Part shown: piece after piece, positions 63,888-64,000 of the stretch
Layout of the letters: the number at the start of each line of letters is the position of its first letter
How positions within the stretch are numbered: the first letter of the stretch is position 1
Assembly (NCBI RefSeq): GCF_900105125.1
Contig: NZ_LT629750.1
Location: 1,178,001-1,242,000, forward strand
Source: Bradyrhizobium canariense
Lineage (GTDB): Bacteria > Pseudomonadota > Alphaproteobacteria > Rhizobiales > Xanthobacteraceae
Direction: 5' to 3'
Length of the DNA stretch: 64,000 nt
Program-made: the position numbers and the translations under genes
Notes under the pieces: generated by a model
What the model was told of the DNA's origin: nothing
Databases searched by the model: none
What the model saw: the letters and a program-made list of their open reading frames with translations, nothing else

Positions 63888-64000
63888 TTAAATATCATCA
63901 AGCAAATAATTCCGTGCCGAGGCTTCGTACATTTATCGTAAGAAAAAGGCCATTCACGAGCACGTGCATGAACGAGCTTTCGAAGGAGACTGGCCTCCGT

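Overview
The window looks like chromosomal DNA of a GC-rich alphaproteobacterium of the Bradyrhizobium type (Nitrobacteraceae). Several things point there: high third-position GC, many small proteins of kinds I associate with that group (DUF1127, the 44-aa MGEVVRFIPKS-type peptide, YDGLWNV-type and ERIRCRA-type exported proteins), alphaproteobacterial LexA boxes of the form GTTC-N7-GTTC, and families of short palindromic intergenic repeats of the tcattgcgag...ctcgcaatga and cattccgg...ccggaatg kinds. The species is an inference from memory of families, not a database result.

Layout. 0-11 kb: 5' end of trmFO, small and exported proteins, an MltB-type lytic transglycosylase, an exported FAH-fold hydrolase, tandem GNAT genes, an acyl-CoA synthetase coupled to a double PPC/DUF296 protein, and an AAA ATPase. 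11-14.7 kb: a repeat-bordered, visibly AT-richer island holding a truncated restriction-endonuclease-like fragment, a SEC-C zinc-motif protein with a PD-(D/E)xK-like core, a Rap1a/Tai-like gene cut by an in-frame amber codon, and a frameshifted remnant. 14.7-36.6 kb: core genes, namely uvrA and ssb (each with a LexA box), an outer-membrane barrel protein, gyrA, a large autotransporter, kup, coaD, two cyclophilins, queA, asd, tgt and cysK. asd is preceded by a Thr/Lys-rich leader peptide and an intrinsic terminator, a classical attenuator layout.

36.6-42 kb: an exported caspase-fold protein with a peptidoglycan-binding domain, an EamA transporter, a RidA protein, two overlapping exported beta-rich proteins and a formyltransferase-fold protein. 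42-49.7 kb: two divergent, clearly paralogous two-component modules. The leftward one is a triple-GAF histidine kinase plus a stand-alone receiver. The rightward one is a membrane sensor HAMP-GAF histidine kinase, a stand-alone receiver, and a receiver-adenylate cyclase fusion, with 4-base overlaps between genes. 50-52 kb: a Cache-HAMP methyl-accepting chemotaxis protein.

52-64 kb: an accessory stretch of low coding density with many small secreted or hypothetical genes, two paralogous 73-aa genes, diverged non-coding repeats carrying DnaA-box-like motifs, an exported DsrE-like protein, and a TAXI-type solute-binding protein overlapping a gene with a VasI/TagO-like C-terminus. I see no tRNA, rRNA, CRISPR array, intact transposase or phage gene.
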